Virus record (IMG/VR): IMGVR_UViG_3300017917_002495
Coordinates: 1-44,539 of that record
Direction: 5' to 3' (one strand)
From: a virus
Length of the DNA stretch: 44,539 nucleotides
The notes beneath the pieces are model-generated. The model saw only the letters and a program-made list of their open reading frames with translations. It searched no databases and was not told the DNA's origin. How positions within the stretch are numbered: position 1 is the first letter of the stretch; the number at the start of each line of letters is the position of its first letter. Shown here in pieces: positions 13,868 through 22,115 of the stretch. Made by a program: the position numbers and the translations under genes.

Positions 13868-15954
13868 TATTTCTCGTGGGCTATAAATTCGCCATTCCAA
13901 TCATCGCCTAGATCCTGCTGTTTCATAAATGCACAGCGTTCAATCCACATCTTATAATACTTGTCCATTTGTCCGTCAAACGAGCCTTTTAATTCTCCGC
14001 AGAGTATTGCGGCTGCGTCAAATTGTTTTTCTTTGTATAACTGATGCATCTTATTATGTGTCTCCAGCGACTTGTAATAGGCAGTTTCATCACCTCTAAT
14101 TCTTAACACAGTATAGATAGAGTCTGCTACAGTTTTGCCTTTGGGCTGTAGATTGTCTAGATAGAGATAGAAGAAATCGTTGGCTGTTCTATTATAAGTC
14201 TCTGCGCCGATAATAGCCAATACTCCATAAGCCTTACAACGTGCTTCTAGTCGAGCAGCCGTTGATACCATGTCACCTAAGATATCATAACCATGACGAG
14301 CAGTTGATCCCATTTCACCTATATAACCATCACCTGTATTACAACCCCAGCCCATTGCCGCAGGTGGAAGTCCTAATGCTTCTTTTTCTTTAGTAAATGC
14401 CTGTACAGCATCTAGCATTTCTAGTCCAACTTTGACAATAGTATGTGCATGGTTAGGATCATCTAAGGGAGCACCATGCATGTGCATTGAAGCATCACCT
14501 ACATATTTGATAACCATGCCGTTGGCATTGATAATAGGAATGGTGATAGCATCCATGTAGCCGTTCATATATTTGGCCAGTCCTTCTGGGCCGCCATTGC
14601 CGGGTTTATCGAAGTGTTCGCCAATAGGTGTAAATCCACGTAGGTCTGAGAACATAACCGACACATCTTTCTTTGTGCCTTTCTTGATAAGATCCGGATT
14701 TTCTTGAAGAAGCCTAACAACTTCGGGAGAACAGTAACCTGCGAATTGTTTCTTGATAGCCTGTTTCTGTAGAAATTCACTTACAAATTTGACACCATAG
14801 GCATGCAGAGCGACCAATAGTAGGCCAACTCCAGGGGCAGTAGCGTCAAATAACCATAGAAAATGGTCGAACACAATAAAACTGCCAACAGCCATGCCAC
14901 CAACCAATACCACTGTTGCGATGAGACCTGCATATACATACCTCGTTAAAAATAATAATAGAATACCAGCGGCTGCAATTACAAATATTTCTAAACCGTC
15001 CGCATAGTCAGGACGTTGAATAACAACATTATTAAACATAGTTCCTAGTACCGCAGCTTGAACTTCGTGAGGCCAAATTGATCCCATGGCTGTTGGAACC
15101 GGATTACCTAAACCAGCAGCAGCCACACCCACTATAACCACAGCACCGCCGAAATCTTTAGGCAGTTCAGTCATTGACACTGACCGTGATTTCTGGCTCC
15201 AGTCGATCCACACACGACCTAGGTTGTCTGTTGTGATAGGACCAAACTTTGGTATGCGCATCTTTTCTACACCGTTGTCATTTAATTTAATTTGAACGGT
15301 CGAATCCTGTGCAGCCACACGCAGGGCTTCCATAGCAAGACTGGGATATATTTTTCCATCTACTGCTACCAACAACGGCATTCTACGATTCACTCCGTCG
15401 ATTTCCGGTAGTGTATTCACTATACCAACACCTGCGGCCTTTTGTTCTATGCTGCTTATATTAGCCATAATTCCAGGATATTGAATTATCCTGTCTTGAA
15501 AATCTGATCCTATGACTGCTGTTCCTGGTTGCTTTGCTTCGTTTTTATTTCTATCCGCAGGCATATTAGGCAGTATCACAGGGTACCTAGATAGTGTGTC
15601 TGCTAGAGCTCGATCTCCGCCTTGGCGATCTTTTTCAGTCATTAGTACATTAAACACAACCAACCCTGCATTTCTTAGATAAAGATTTTCTATGAGTGCT
15701 GCATATATTTCACGGTTAAATGGCCATTGTCCGTATTTGTCTAAGGCGTTTTCATCAATATTGACTGTAACAATATTATTTTCGGTCGGAAGTTTGTTTA
15801 CTATTAGAGTATCGAAATATCTTAATCTTATACTTTCTATAAAGACAGGATCAGCTATTCTTATACTTGTTACAAGTATAAGTGTTAATATTGCAGTCCA
15901 TGGACTTAAGATAATTTTTTTAAGGTTTACTTGCTTTGGAAGGGAGATCTTCAT
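13867..15954 (-). CDS. CHASE2-type membrane adenylate cyclase (695 aa)
   Basis: One N-terminal membrane helix, an extracytoplasmic CHASE2 sensor domain (about residues 35-300, including VNIDENALDKYGQWPFNREI), three membrane segments (about 305-385) and a class III cyclase domain. Metal-binding Asp residues are in FSDLRGF and YVGDAS, the adenine Lys in IKYVGD and the adenine Asp in YDILGD, so cAMP is the expected product. The transition-state Asn is replaced by Ser (GDMVSTAARLE), while the catalytic Arg is kept. It ends the envelope operon with CsgG and FecR proteins. Activity may be reduced. Confidence 0.85.
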   Translation of the reverse strand: MKISLPKQVNLKKIILSPWTAILTLILVTSIRIADPVFIESIRLRYFDTLIVNKLPTENNIVTVNIDENALDKYGQWPFNREIYAALIENLYLRNAGLVVFNVLMTEKDRQGGDRALADTLSRYPVILPNMPADRNKNEAKQPGTAVIGSDFQDRIIQYPGIMANISSIEQKAAGVGIVNTLPEIDGVNRRMPLLVAVDGKIYPSLAMEALRVAAQDSTVQIKLNDNGVEKMRIPKFGPITTDNLGRVWIDWSQKSRSVSMTELPKDFGGAVVIVGVAAAGLGNPVPTAMGSIWPHEVQAAVLGTMFNNVVIQRPDYADGLEIFVIAAAGILLLFLTRYVYAGLIATVVLVGGMAVGSFIVFDHFLWLFDATAPGVGLLLVALHAYGVKFVSEFLQKQAIKKQFAGYCSPEVVRLLQENPDLIKKGTKKDVSVMFSDLRGFTPIGEHFDKPGNGGPEGLAKYMNGYMDAITIPIINANGMVIKYVGDASMHMHGAPLDDPNHAHTIVKVGLEMLDAVQAFTKEKEALGLPPAAMGWGCNTGDGYIGEMGSTARHGYDILGDMVSTAARLEARCKAYGVLAIIGAETYNRTANDFFYLYLDNLQPKGKTVADSIYTVLRIRGDETAYYKSLETHNKMHQLYKEKQFDAAAILCGELKGSFDGQMDKYYKMWIERCAFMKQQDLGDDWNGEFIAHEK

Positions 15955-16126
15955 CGATGTGATGTCCTAGAGTAGTTCCTCCTACATTTCCTGCAGATAT
16001 CTTTTTACATCCCTCTCCGGGGATATTAATACAGTTAGGAGGCGGTGGCGCAAACACAGGCCTAGGGCCTGTGGCGCACCCTGTTAAAATTAATGTAATG
16101 GCAATTATAGTTGACCCGCGCATCAT
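15920..16126 (-). CDS. Small lipoprotein (68 aa)
   Basis: Signal peptide with lipobox LTGC (Cys at about residue 17), then a Pro-rich spacer (PRPVFAPPPPNC) and a short tail with GEGCKK. Start is one of two adjacent ATGs directly behind a TTAAATA late-type motif, without a ribosome site. Overlaps the cyclase start by 35 bases. Could be a spanin-like or outer-membrane anchor peptide; function not established. Confidence 0.65.
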   Translation of the reverse strand: MMRGSTIIAITLILTGCATGPRPVFAPPPPNCINIPGEGCKKISAGNVGGTTLGHHIDEDLPSKASKP

Positions 16127-16127
16127 T

Positions 16128-16134
16128 TATTTAA
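16128..16134 (-). promoter_or_regulatory. Late-type promoter motif
   Basis: TTAAATA on the minus strand, ending one base before the lipoprotein start codon. Confidence 0.4.
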
Positions 16135-16176
16135 CTAAAAAAACGGGTCAAATCGTATCTAAAAATAGATAGCTGC

Positions 16177-16470
16177 TTAGATCTTCTCAAAGATAAATTT
16201 AGAATCGCTGCCTATACCTAATATACAGGCGAACTCTTTATTACTTTTAACAAGGGTCCAACTGTTATCTTTTGGCTGTACCCATAGACTATATACAGAA
16301 TTGTCGTTGTCATGCTTGCCTGTCCAACTTAATTTCTCTTGATAATTTTTGCTGAGATTTTCTATGATCGTTTGTGTAGAATCACACAATATAGGATAGT
16401 CGTATCTAAATTGAGCGTTGGCTATAGAGCTTGCTAGGCAGAATAGGAACGCCGATGCTAGTAAACGCAT
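16177..16470 (-). CDS. Small exported protein (97 aa)
   Basis: Strong ribosome site (AAGGAGTATGCC) and a classical signal peptide (RLLASAFLFCLASSIANA, cut near residue 19). The mature part is a small soluble domain with two Cys residues that could pair. No family recognised. It is in frame with the gene upstream, separated from it only by a TAG codon and 18 bases. Confidence 0.7.
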   Translation of the reverse strand: MRLLASAFLFCLASSIANAQFRYDYPILCDSTQTIIENLSKNYQEKLSWTGKHDNDNSVYSLWVQPKDNSWTLVKSNKEFACILGIGSDSKFIFEKI

Positions 16471-16488
16471 GGCATACTCCTTAAAACA

Positions 16489-16737
16489 CTATTTATTTTT
16501 GAATCTATCTTTGATTAACATGCCCACATATGTGCCTGCAAAGGCTCCTAGCAGAGCAGGTATCAATGCTAGATTGTCTTGAGTATAATTGATTACCGCT
16601 ACGCTGGCAGTGAATGTAACAAATGCTGACCAAAAGCTAGCGGTCAGCGGTTTGTTGTTCTGAATAGAATTTACAAAACAGACATAGATTATATCTGTTA
16701 CAAAAATCGCAAGAAAAGTTATAAAATATGTGAACAT
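16489..16737 (-). CDS. Small membrane protein (82 aa)
   Basis: Three hydrophobic segments (about residues 3-20, 32-48 and 55-75) with a Lys-rich end. ATG at 16737 overlaps the upstream TGA by one base. It is the only gene in the window that ends in TAG, and that TAG is part of an AATAAATA late motif (16490-16497). Function unknown. Confidence 0.7.
   Translation of the reverse strand: MFTYFITFLAIFVTDIIYVCFVNSIQNNKPLTASFWSAFVTFTASVAVINYTQDNLALIPALLGAFAGTYVGMLIKDRFKNK
16490..16497 (-). promoter_or_regulatory. T4-type late promoter octamer
   Basis: AATAAATA on the minus strand, 19 bases before the ATG of the exported protein at 16470; it overlaps the TAG stop of the membrane gene. Confidence 0.5.
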
Positions 16738-16874
16738 CAATTTTCTTTTTTATCTTGGATTTTAGATTGGACCTGGGCTGGAGGATTTTCCGGCCAGACT
16801 TTGTCTTTGATATAATTAGCACCGAACCAGCCCCAGGCTGAAAAGAAACCCCACATCATTATTTCTAATATCAT
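16737..16874 (-). CDS. Very small membrane protein (45 aa)
   Basis: ATG at 16874 after AAGGACAAGCT; TGA stop overlaps the next start. An aromatic membrane segment (MMWGFFSAWGWFGANYI) is followed by a charged tail. Similar tiny Trp-rich proteins are common in T4-like phages. Function unknown. Confidence 0.65.
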   Translation of the reverse strand: MILEIMMWGFFSAWGWFGANYIKDKVWPENPPAQVQSKIQDKKEN

Positions 16875-16911
16875 AGCTTGTCCTTAAAAACACAGCTATT
16901 TAGTGAGGGAA

Positions 16912-18792
16912 TTATTGTCCTTGTGTTACAGTGATTGCTGAGCACGTGACTTGTGCGCAGTTATGTGTTATTGAATAAAATTGCTGTGTAGATCCGCTCT
17001 GTGATGTGGTAATTGAAGTAGCGCCGCCTGTAAGGGTAATGTTGGCCATGTGTGCAGCAGATCCTTGCTGTAAGACATTTACAGTTTTATTTCCACCACT
17101 GAGATTTATTTCAGCGTAGTGATTGCCGTTATCTTTCTGTTGTACAGTTACAGAATTAGAAGTGTCGTTGACAGTGGCTAAAATTCCTTTAGTGCCTCCT
17201 GTGCTCTGCTGTGTTAGATTAACTGTGTTTGAGTTGCCTATGACATCTAATTCTATATAATTTGTAGCGGTAGCACTGGTGCTGGTCTGAGTAGTGTTGG
17301 TAGTATTATAATGTCCGCTGACATAAATTTCACTGTAATTATTTTTTGTTCCGCTTTGTATTACCGTAGCAGAATTATTGTTACCTATCTGTGTTATGCT
17401 AACCACAGTATCTTGTAAAGGTCTGACACTGAATGCTGTTACTCTATTAGTAAATTGTGCATTAGCATTGAAAGGAGCATTAGAGCCGCCGCAACAGAAA
17501 CTTCCTGGATTTGATACACTACCACCACCTGTGTCTGTAGATGTTGTTGGATTATTAGCATCGTAGATGAAAGTTATTTCTGCTATCTGCATTGAGTTAC
17601 AATCTAAACCACACCCTTCACCTGCTTTAGTAGTTGGAAAGAAAATATAATAATATACATAGGCATTGCTGTTCGCTACTGTTATTTCTGAACTGGTTGT
17701 GAATCTGTTGTCGCTGAGATTAAGAGCACCTTCGCTAATCAAAGTCCAAGTGGTACCGTTGTTACTGCCGTAGAGTTTATAACTGGTAGGATCTCTGCCC
17801 GGAAAATCATTAGCAGTGGTTAGTGTAAATCCTTTGACCACTCTGCCAGAACTCAATTTAATAGTAACACCTGCATTGTACTTGTCAAAGTTTAGATACT
17901 TGGTATTAGGATTTCCGTCAAAGGCATTTTCAGCGCCTTCACCTGCAGGACTGTTAAGGCTGGTTGGATATATGTTGGTGATATTAACAGTTGCGCTGGT
18001 AGTTGTGATATTTTGATAACTAGGTGTAGGAGCACCAGCAGGACTCGATGTAGTCATTGTTGAATTATAACCACCAGGAGTACCAGATGTTGTTCCACCA
18101 TTAGGATCTGGTCCGCCACCATTCTGGTTAGCAACAAGACCCGTTGTACTGGTTCCTGGTGTGCCTGAACTGTTGGCAATACAGGGATTACTGCCGCCCC
18201 ACGCTCCTTGGCAAGCACCTAGTGCAGGGCTGACAGTCCAACCTTGTGCGGCTATGTTATTGTAAGGTCCAAATTCTGGGTTATAGGCCATATTGGCTCC
18301 ACCATTAAACCTAAACGTAGGAGCACGGTACCAAGGACCGTAGTCACCTGCCCAATAACTTCCATCAATGCCATAAAAACTTATTTTAGCATATGCTACA
18401 GTTGAGGCCTGCGCTGCTGATAATGTTGCACTAATGGACAATGTTGTCCAAGGTACAGCAGGATCGATACAGGGATTTCCGCATACCGCATTTGGGTTTG
18501 GAAGATTGCCTGAATAATTTGTACTAGTCTGTGTTACCAGTGTGCCGGTGCTGGTATAAAATTGTATTCTTACGTTGGCAGTATCACTTTGCCCTGCGCG
18601 GCCACCGCCGTTGTGTGCTAGAACGCTGAGTTCAAAAGTGCCACCCTGTTGCATCGTGCTGTTAAACACAACGTTCTGACTGATAGTAGTAGTAACATAA
18701 GCAGTGGCGATCGAGTTATACATGTCCTGTGCATAACTAGTCGACATGGCTGTGATGATATAAACTAAAAGGATTCGTAAAATATGTTTCAT
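16912..18792 (-). CDS. Secreted discoidin-like protein with curlin-type repeats (626 aa)
   Basis: Signal peptide, then a Gly/Ser/Thr-rich N-terminal part, an F5/8 type C (discoidin)-like segment (about 285-400, with AFDGNPNTKYLNFD and SYKLYGSNNGTTW), and a C-terminal run of curlin-like repeats (SITQIGNNNSATVIQSG and relatives, about 455-620). Six or so Cys are in the N-terminal two thirds. ATG at 18792 overlaps the FecR gene's TGA. It looks like a binding protein carried on an amyloid-type strand, exported through the CsgG pore of the same operon. Function inferred. Confidence 0.75.
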   Translation of the reverse strand: MKHILRILLVYIITAMSTSYAQDMYNSIATAYVTTTISQNVVFNSTMQQGGTFELSVLAHNGGGRAGQSDTANVRIQFYTSTGTLVTQTSTNYSGNLPNPNAVCGNPCIDPAVPWTTLSISATLSAAQASTVAYAKISFYGIDGSYWAGDYGPWYRAPTFRFNGGANMAYNPEFGPYNNIAAQGWTVSPALGACQGAWGGSNPCIANSSGTPGTSTTGLVANQNGGGPDPNGGTTSGTPGGYNSTMTTSSPAGAPTPSYQNITTTSATVNITNIYPTSLNSPAGEGAENAFDGNPNTKYLNFDKYNAGVTIKLSSGRVVKGFTLTTANDFPGRDPTSYKLYGSNNGTTWTLISEGALNLSDNRFTTSSEITVANSNAYVYYYIFFPTTKAGEGCGLDCNSMQIAEITFIYDANNPTTSTDTGGGSVSNPGSFCCGGSNAPFNANAQFTNRVTAFSVRPLQDTVVSITQIGNNNSATVIQSGTKNNYSEIYVSGHYNTTNTTQTSTSATATNYIELDVIGNSNTVNLTQQSTGGTKGILATVNDTSNSVTVQQKDNGNHYAEINLSGGNKTVNVLQQGSAAHMANITLTGGATSITTSQSGSTQQFYSITHNCAQVTCSAITVTQGQ

Positions 18793-19865
18793 CGATTCCA
18801 TATCCTTACAGTTACCTTATTTGAACCGTCACCTACAACTTTAGTTTCCACATCGTTGCTGTTGATAGAAATGTTATAGGTAGTGTTGTCCATCTTCTCG
18901 CCGCTTTTGATTACTATAGTGTTACCTCGATCATCATCTTTTCTGTAATACCAATTTAAACCTTTTTCGTTACCGCAGTCATTGAAGGGATAACAGGGAT
19001 TTGATCGAGGATCTCCTAGTACCCCACCAGCAGCGCCATTTATACCGTATAATTGTGTTTGTTCATTTTCTCTTGATTGTTTTTCTGATAAGGTTTTTTC
19101 ATTTCCTTCATGAACTTTTTTGCGTTCATCATCAGTATACTTAGATTTATCTCGGTCACGATCTTTCTTATCATCTCTATCATTTTCAACCCTAGCGATG
19201 TTTTCAGGTTTTTTAAGATTGCTGTCATTGCTCACGGCTACAGGATCTACCTTAACTGGAGGCAACGGCGGTTGTTGAGAATCTGTGACATAGGTGGCTG
19301 TATAGGCCTGATTGAGACTGACCAGTCCTGCGTCTGTGATTACATCTATAGCACCGACTACACAGTTGCCGGTAATTTGAAAATTTATTAATTTCGTAGG
19401 ATCGTCGCAGCTAGGTAATAGAACTACTAAACTACGACCCACTTCGTCTACAGTCATAGCAAAATCAGTACCTCTCACAGCAATAGTAGCTGTAGGGGTT
19501 TTTATATTGACATTTTGTGGATTATTTTTTGCTACTTGTCCGGATGCGTATCGAACTGTGCCTAAGGCAACTTTCATTCCTAATTTTCCAGCATCTGATT
19601 GTTTTGGATCATAGACAAAGTCATCTATGATTAGTTTTGAATTTTCTGTGATTTTTACTTTGGTATTATCTTGGAAAGTGATTCCTATATTGGTTTTAGA
19701 GCCAACGTTTACAGTATCCATAGATTCGATGCCAGTACTGTTCTTTCCTTGAATTGTGGTTTTTTCTCTTTTGATTTCTACAGCGGTACCTTGAATGTCG
19801 CTGATGCTACCTATTGCAGCAGCGACATCCAAAGATATGAACATTAAAAACCATAGATATTTCAT
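18789..19865 (-). CDS. Secreted FecR-domain protein (358 aa)
   Basis: Signal peptide (about residues 1-17), then a FecR domain (about 30-190) with the typical TFQDNTKVKITENSKLIID and TPTATIAVRGTDF motifs. After residue 195 the chain is charged and low-complexity (ENDRDDKKDRDRDKSKYTDDE), ending in a small beta region. In bacteria such domains sit in envelope signalling or surface proteins. Here it lies between two curlin-repeat genes with overlapping codons on both sides, so it is probably part of the exported structure. Confidence 0.8.
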   Translation of the reverse strand: MKYLWFLMFISLDVAAAIGSISDIQGTAVEIKREKTTIQGKNSTGIESMDTVNVGSKTNIGITFQDNTKVKITENSKLIIDDFVYDPKQSDAGKLGMKVALGTVRYASGQVAKNNPQNVNIKTPTATIAVRGTDFAMTVDEVGRSLVVLLPSCDDPTKLINFQITGNCVVGAIDVITDAGLVSLNQAYTATYVTDSQQPPLPPVKVDPVAVSNDSNLKKPENIARVENDRDDKKDRDRDKSKYTDDERKKVHEGNEKTLSEKQSRENEQTQLYGINGAAGGVLGDPRSNPCYPFNDCGNEKGLNWYYRKDDDRGNTIVIKSGEKMDNTTYNISINSNDVETKVVGDGSNKVTVRIWNR

Positions 19866-20545
19866 CAGTTCCCTGTTGATACGGTTACATTATTGCTGTT
19901 GCCGTTAGTGGTAATATTAACAGTGGTGTTAACGGTACCACTTTGTGTGACTGTATGAGAATTACTTGTTCCTGTTACTGATGCAGTTAAATGATGTCCA
20001 GCACCTGCACTGGCACCAGTCATTGAACTAGTAAATGTATTACTATCTCCTAATATAGTTATAGCACTGGTTGAATTGCTTGTGAGTATAGTCTGTGTTA
20101 CAGTATTGCTATCACCAGTGATACTTAATGTATTAGTAATGTTTGACCCTTTGATAGTGCTTGTCACGGTATTCAAGTCGCCAGTAATAGACATCGTACT
20201 GTTCACATTTGTGCAACCTGTTGTTCCGTCGCCACAAGTAAAAGTAATCTGATTAGTGTCACCTACAACGGTTTTACTAATAGTATTACTGCTACCTACT
20301 ACGGTATAGTCAATTGTATTTGCATCACCTGTTTGTGATGTTGTAAGGATATTTGTAGATCCTGTTATCTTGCTCTGTTGATTTAAACCACTGTTACCTA
20401 CTCTATTATTTGCTCCTACCTGTGTGATTGATATCACATTGGTAGAACCAACTTGTTCGATGTATACCCCATTATTAGCGTATGCACCAGATCCTGCAAA
20501 TATCGCAGCCATTATAGTGGCCATCTTATAATAATTTTTTACCAT
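19865..20545 (-). CDS. Curlin-repeat protein, CsgA/CsgB-like (226 aa)
   Basis: After a signal peptide ending in AYA, the protein consists of about eight 20-22 residue repeats of the curlin type, for example VISITQVGANNRVG and NTVTQTILTSNSTSAITILG, rich in Asn, Thr, Ser and Gly. Curlin repeats stack into a beta-helix amyloid. ATG at 20545 follows CGGAGAAAGTAAAA. It lies 48 bases after csgG, so it is the natural export substrate of that pore. Gln/Asn ladder is less regular than in E. coli CsgA. Confidence 0.8.
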   Translation of the reverse strand: MVKNYYKMATIMAAIFAGSGAYANNGVYIEQVGSTNVISITQVGANNRVGNSGLNQQSKITGSTNILTTSQTGDANTIDYTVVGSSNTISKTVVGDTNQITFTCGDGTTGCTNVNSTMSITGDLNTVTSTIKGSNITNTLSITGDSNTVTQTILTSNSTSAITILGDSNTFTSSMTGASAGAGHHLTASVTGTSNSHTVTQSGTVNTTVNITTNGNSNNVTVSTGN

Positions 20546-20593
20546 TTTTACTTTCTCCGTGGTGACGAAATGCACCGTTTAAAACTAATTCTT

Positions 20594-21580
20594 TCATTCT
20601 CCCTTTTTTACTTCTTCTTTTCCGGCCTCACTTTCTGTTTTATTGCCTTCATTGCCTGTTCCGACATTGGACTGCTGTGGTAAGGCTGATGACTGAGTTT
20701 TGGTGGTGGCGGATTCTTTATCGGGCTGTGTCGGAACCAACTCATCTTTCTTCTCCTCCTTCTTTAATATAGGATCGGGTCTAGACGTCTGTGTGGGTTT
20801 TTCTTCTTTATAGCTCCAGTGTCCTTTTCTGGCGCCTTCTTTAATCATTTCTATAACCGCAGCATGGATCGCCAATTGAACAGCCTTGTTCATTGATTCG
20901 TTGGTGGCTGAACCAGTTTCTAGTTCTAGAGATGCTGTGCCAGCATCGTAGAATCTAAGGACTCCTAGTTTATCCATAAAACTAATTACAGTTTTGCTGG
21001 TATTGACTGCAACTAACACTTCTCCTGTGGCTACAGAAACTGCTCGTAAACTTATAGTTACTTCGTCTTGTTGATATTGGGTGGTTGCTCCTATGCCTAG
21101 AATTCTAGCACCGGAACCTCCGCTCATTGTATTTGAATCATAACCTATGATACCGCCTTCAAGAATCATTCCAGCAAACATCATAGGAGGAAGTTGTTGT
21201 GCGTCCTTGCCCTGATATAGTTCTCGCATTTGACGTATAAGTTGACGTTCCTTGACTATGTTATCTAGGCCGCCGCGTTCGAGAACTTTGAACCATTTTC
21301 CATTGCCCACGTCCTGTAGGCTCTTTACTAGGTATGCGTCTGCGCCCTGTGTCACGGCAGAACTAAGGCTGGCAATAACCTGACTAGACTTTCTTTGTCC
21401 AGTCATATCTCGGAAATTATAAACAGCCACAGTAATCGCACCAGAGGCTGGTTCGGCTAATTGTGGTTCTTTTTTTAGTTTAGGTGCGGTAACTACCGGA
21501 TCGTCAAAATTTCTTACATAGTTCCCGACGGTTCCACATCCTGCAAGTGCTATAGCCAATGCTATAGGGGTTAATTTCAT
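20594..21580 (-). CDS. csgG: CsgG-family outer-membrane secretion pore (328 aa)
   Basis: Lipoprotein signal (ALAIALAGC) followed by the CsgG domain: VAVYNFRDMTGQRK, GKWFKVLERGGLDNIVKERQLIR, MILEGGIIGYDSN, GIGATTQYQQDEVTISLR and VNTSKTVISF. Bacterial CsgG makes a nine-subunit lipoprotein channel that secretes curlins (type VIII secretion). The core is complete; a Lys/Glu-rich tail of about 70 residues is extra. ATG at 21580 overlaps the CsgF stop. In a phage it could secrete the neighbouring curlin-type proteins or act as a large envelope pore in lysis. Confidence 0.9.
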   Translation of the reverse strand: MKLTPIALAIALAGCGTVGNYVRNFDDPVVTAPKLKKEPQLAEPASGAITVAVYNFRDMTGQRKSSQVIASLSSAVTQGADAYLVKSLQDVGNGKWFKVLERGGLDNIVKERQLIRQMRELYQGKDAQQLPPMMFAGMILEGGIIGYDSNTMSGGSGARILGIGATTQYQQDEVTISLRAVSVATGEVLVAVNTSKTVISFMDKLGVLRFYDAGTASLELETGSATNESMNKAVQLAIHAAVIEMIKEGARKGHWSYKEEKPTQTSRPDPILKKEEKKDELVPTQPDKESATTKTQSSALPQQSNVGTGNEGNKTESEAGKEEVKKGE

Positions 21581-22038
21581 TAAGGTGCTAGCCATCCGAA
21601 GTCTCCAATTGGTACAGTCATTGTGGTAATATTACCGTTGGCATCCCTAATGGTAATTTCTATTAAACTACCTGTTTTTGTATAGGTAATTGTTCCACCA
21701 TTGAATGCAAAGGTTCCGGACGCTTGTGTTCCTTGTCCTTCGAATAATTTTTCTGTGATTTGTCTTGCTAGTTCGTTGTAGACACGACTTTCTAAGTTCG
21801 CCACAAATTTAGCCATAGTGGTGTTCTTAGCGTCGTTTTCAGCTTTCAATTCGTCTGCTTTTTTTTCAGCAGCGATAGCAAGTTTACGACTCAGTTCTTG
21901 ACTGTAGATCGTTAATGCGTGACTTGAATATCCTATGCCAGAAAAAGCCGGACTATTGAAATTATGGACCATTTCTGCAGCATATACTGGTGCGATAGTA
22001 GTCGCAACGATGCTGCATAATGCAATAATTTTTCTCAT
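21580..22038 (-). CDS. csgF: CsgF-like curli assembly factor (152 aa)
   Basis: Signal peptide (cut after APVYA), then MVHNFNSPAFSGIGYSSHAL, which matches the CsgF N-terminus that plugs into CsgG (phenylalanine/asparagine-rich, NPxFGG-like). The C-terminal part is a short helix plus beta sheet, about the same size as E. coli CsgF (138 aa). ATG follows GGGAGCGAATTACA; a TTAAATA motif lies upstream. Adjacent csgG makes the assignment firm. Confidence 0.8.
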   Translation of the reverse strand: MRKIIALCSIVATTIAPVYAAEMVHNFNSPAFSGIGYSSHALTIYSQELSRKLAIAAEKKADELKAENDAKNTTMAKFVANLESRVYNELARQITEKLFEGQGTQASGTFAFNGGTITYTKTGSLIEITIRDANGNITTMTVPIGDFGWLAP

Positions 22039-22067
22039 TGTAATTCGCTCCCGGTTATCGGTATAGT

Positions 22068-22074
22068 TATTTAA
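22068..22074 (-). promoter_or_regulatory. Late-type promoter motif for the curli-type operon
   Basis: TTAAATA on the minus strand, 30 bases before the csgF start; the AT-rich palindrome TTATTTAAATAA surrounds it. Confidence 0.45.
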
Positions 22075-22115
22075 ATAACAACTGAGAGAAATTAAACTGC
22101 TTGATAATGGAGGGA

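Noticed and set aside
16637-16822. Second minus-strand frame across the small membrane genes
   Set aside because: It overlaps two coupled membrane-protein genes in another frame and has a basic, non-domain sequence.
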